DNA of 6,148 nt. Source: Dehalococcoidia bacterium. Its GTDB lineage: Bacteria > Chloroflexota > Dehalococcoidia > SZUA-161. Below, one piece after another: positions 5,302-6,148 of the stretch. Under the pieces are notes generated by a model, which was not told the DNA's origin, did no database searches, and was given only the letters and a program-made list of their open reading frames with translations. Where the stretch lies: NCBI GenBank assembly GCA_020344295.1, contig CP070819.1, positions 1,767,146-1,773,293 of the forward strand, in the 5' to 3' direction. Position numbers and translations under genes: made by a program. Each line of letters begins with the position of its first letter. The stretch's first letter is position 1.

Positions 5302-5714
5302 GCTTCGGTTTCAATTGCGGTGCCCTCTGTCCTAAGTGCTTCTCGAACTCGATGACAGATAAACCACGCGGATTTATAGGTGATACGGGTTTGAACATGT
5401 ATGTCGTAGGCACTGATGCCCCGTTTGAACGCACACATGATGTATATCGCCGCCAACCACTTCTTAAGGGGTATCTTTGAGCCCTCGAATATTGTCCCCA
5501 CGGTTACGGTGAACTGTCGCTTGCATGCTCTACATTTATACAGGGAGCTGATTTTATTCTTGGTTCTCGACTTACGGGTAATGCGATATGGTTCCGTTAC
5601 CCCACACTTCGGACACACCGGCCCGTCAGGCCATCTTATGTGCTCCAGATAAGTACGACAGTCCTTTTCGGTCCACCGTAATAGATTGCTGTATGATACC
5701 CTGGGTTTAGCCAT
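5298..5714 (-). pseudogene. Truncated IS1595-family transposase (zinc-ribbon N-terminal part only)
   Basis: The 138-aa product begins like IS1595-family transposases: an EKDCRTYLEHIRWPDGPVCP segment, a zinc ribbon with C34, C37, C61 and C64 (CPKCG and YKCRACKRQF), then FTVTVGTIFEGSKIPLKKW and the helix ending CHRVREALRT. Full-length family members are around 300 aa and go on to a DDE catalytic domain starting near a V-D-E-T-Y type motif. Here the frame stops after ETEA, just before that point, and beyond the stop the DNA belongs to the convergent small ORF. It therefore cannot catalyse transposition on its own. Start ATG 5714 has only a weak ribosome binding site. Upstream, TTGACA at 5770-5765 (minus) is followed by AT-rich DNA without a good -10. 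No matching terminal inverted repeat pair was found. It could persist as a DNA-binding protein, but a dead remnant is the simpler reading. Confidence 0.8.
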
Positions 5715-5739
5715 ACGTTCTTACTCTGACCTTATTGCT

Positions 5740-5759
5740 ATATAATTACATATAATTTT
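5740..5759. repeat. Imperfect 10-bp tandem AT-rich repeat
   Basis: ATATAATTAC at 5740-5749 is followed by ATATAATTTT at 5750-5759. The stretch from 5735 to 5787 is very AT-rich and lies between the transposase remnant and the next promoter, where the edge of the old insertion would be expected. Confidence 0.35.
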
Positions 5760-5788
5760 GGGTGTGTCAAGTATATAAATATATAGCA

Positions 5789-5817
5789 TTGACAGTTTCA
5801 ACCGAAGCAGGTACAAT
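5789..5817 (+). promoter_or_regulatory. Sigma-70-type promoter of the right-hand NarI-like gene
   Basis: TTGACA at 5789-5794, a 17-bp spacer and TACAAT at 5812-5817 form a near-consensus promoter with the same two hexamers as the regulator promoter at 1793-1821. The transcript would begin near 5824, giving a leader of roughly 58 nt before ATG 5882. No GTTGCG box is present. Confidence 0.75.
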
Positions 5818-5881
5818 GGAATAGGGTGGATTATGGGTGTGTATTATGGATATTCAATATGAAAAAGGAGGAAAACGATAG

Positions 5882-6148
5882 ATGGACGGCATAATATTCC
5901 TGTTGCTGATGGTCTGGGCATCGTACTTTTTTATAGCGGGCACATATACGTACCGGTCAATTAAGTATGCCCTGATGCCTGTGCATCTGCGATGGGAGCT
6001 GTACCCGGTTCCGCACGAGGAGGGCAGCAAGTATGGTGGGTCCTATCTGGAGGAGCTGGAGTGGTGGACGAAACCGCGCAGAAGGAGCTTTGACAAAGAT
6101 GTGCTGTATATACTCAAAGACTACCTAACCTTCTTCCAGTACTTCAAA
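5882..6148 (+). CDS. NarI-like membrane subunit of a second respiratory or Hdr-type complex (N-terminal part, runs off the window)
   Basis: Eighty-nine codons are visible and the frame is open at the right edge. The start is fixed at ATG 5882: AAGGAGG at 5865-5871 lies 10 nt upstream, and an in-frame TAG at 5879-5881 directly precedes it. Residues 4-20 form one hydrophobic membrane segment (IIFLLLMVWASYFFIAG). A cytoplasmic loop follows with PVHLRWELYPVPHEEG, GGSYLEELEWW and TKPRRRSF. From recall, this loop is typical of a group annotated as respiratory nitrate reductase gamma-like subunits that accompany HdrD-type Fe-S proteins in anaerobes. The heme-binding segments would lie beyond the window, so the cytochrome function cannot be checked. 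It differs from the subunit at 1955-2647, which has no such loop, so it is a separate module with its own promoter. An Fe-S partner gene is expected downstream. Confidence 0.7.
   Translation, partial: MDGIIFLLLMVWASYFFIAGTYTYRSIKYALMPVHLRWELYPVPHEEGSKYGGSYLEELEWWTKPRRRSFDKDVLYILKDYLTFFQYFK

Noticed and set aside
5761..5770. GGTGTGTCAA near the transposase remnant as an IS1595 terminal inverted repeat
   Set aside because: No inverted partner was found on the other side of the remnant, and the sequence also serves as a -35-like hexamer on the minus strand.
1..6148. CRISPR array, tRNA or rRNA genes
   Set aside because: No regularly spaced repeats, tRNA-like cloverleaf or rRNA-like sequence was seen on either strand.

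Overview
The window looks like part of the genome of an anaerobic bacterium with membrane-bound, heterodisulfide-reductase-like (Hdr/Dsr) electron transfer. The protein flavour (DsrM/DsrK-type subunits, DsrC-like proteins, an ImmA-type peptidase with a cysteine-rich N-terminus, IS1595 remnants, many small orphan ORFs) fits sediment Chloroflexota such as Dehalococcoidia or a sulfur-cycling lineage. That placement is an inference from recall; no marker gene is present.

Left part (1-739): the 3' end of a probable CGGC-domain protein runs in from the window edge. It is followed by a small four-cysteine protein with a strong ribosome binding site. After that comes a gene-poor stretch holding a 79-bp degenerate copy of the small gene found at 5098-5301.

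Regulatory module (740-1930): on the minus strand an XRE-type helix-turn-helix regulator and an ImmA/IrrE-type metallopeptidase overlap by 17 bp and form a two-gene operon. The peptidase carries nine cysteines in its N-terminal 68 residues. The regulator is divergent from the electron-transfer operon. Between them lie two face-to-face sigma-70-type promoters, four copies of GTTGCG, and a perfect 10-bp inverted repeat sitting on the presumed start point of the rightward transcript. This suggests the regulator controls both itself and the operon to its right.

Electron-transfer operon (1955-4711, plus strand): a NarI/DsrM-type diheme cytochrome b, a DsrK/HdrD-type iron-sulfur protein with an extra DsrC-like domain fused to its C-terminus, and a separate small DsrC-like protein. 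The fused DsrC-like domain has lost both redox cysteines of DsrC (Phe and Gln at those positions). The free one keeps only the inner cysteine. No dsrAB or dsrJOP genes are in the window. The simplest reading is a quinone-linked DsrMK-like module whose DsrC partner has been captured as a domain, with a second copy left free, possibly as a carrier or redox-sensing subunit.

Right part (4712-6148): a 386-bp stretch without a convincing gene, although it holds open frames that may be gene remains. Then a small basic protein gene converges, with a 4-bp stop-codon overlap, on a truncated IS1595-type transposase that keeps only its zinc ribbon and following helices. Finally, behind a textbook promoter, the first 89 codons of another NarI-like membrane subunit run off the window, suggesting a second respiratory module to the right.
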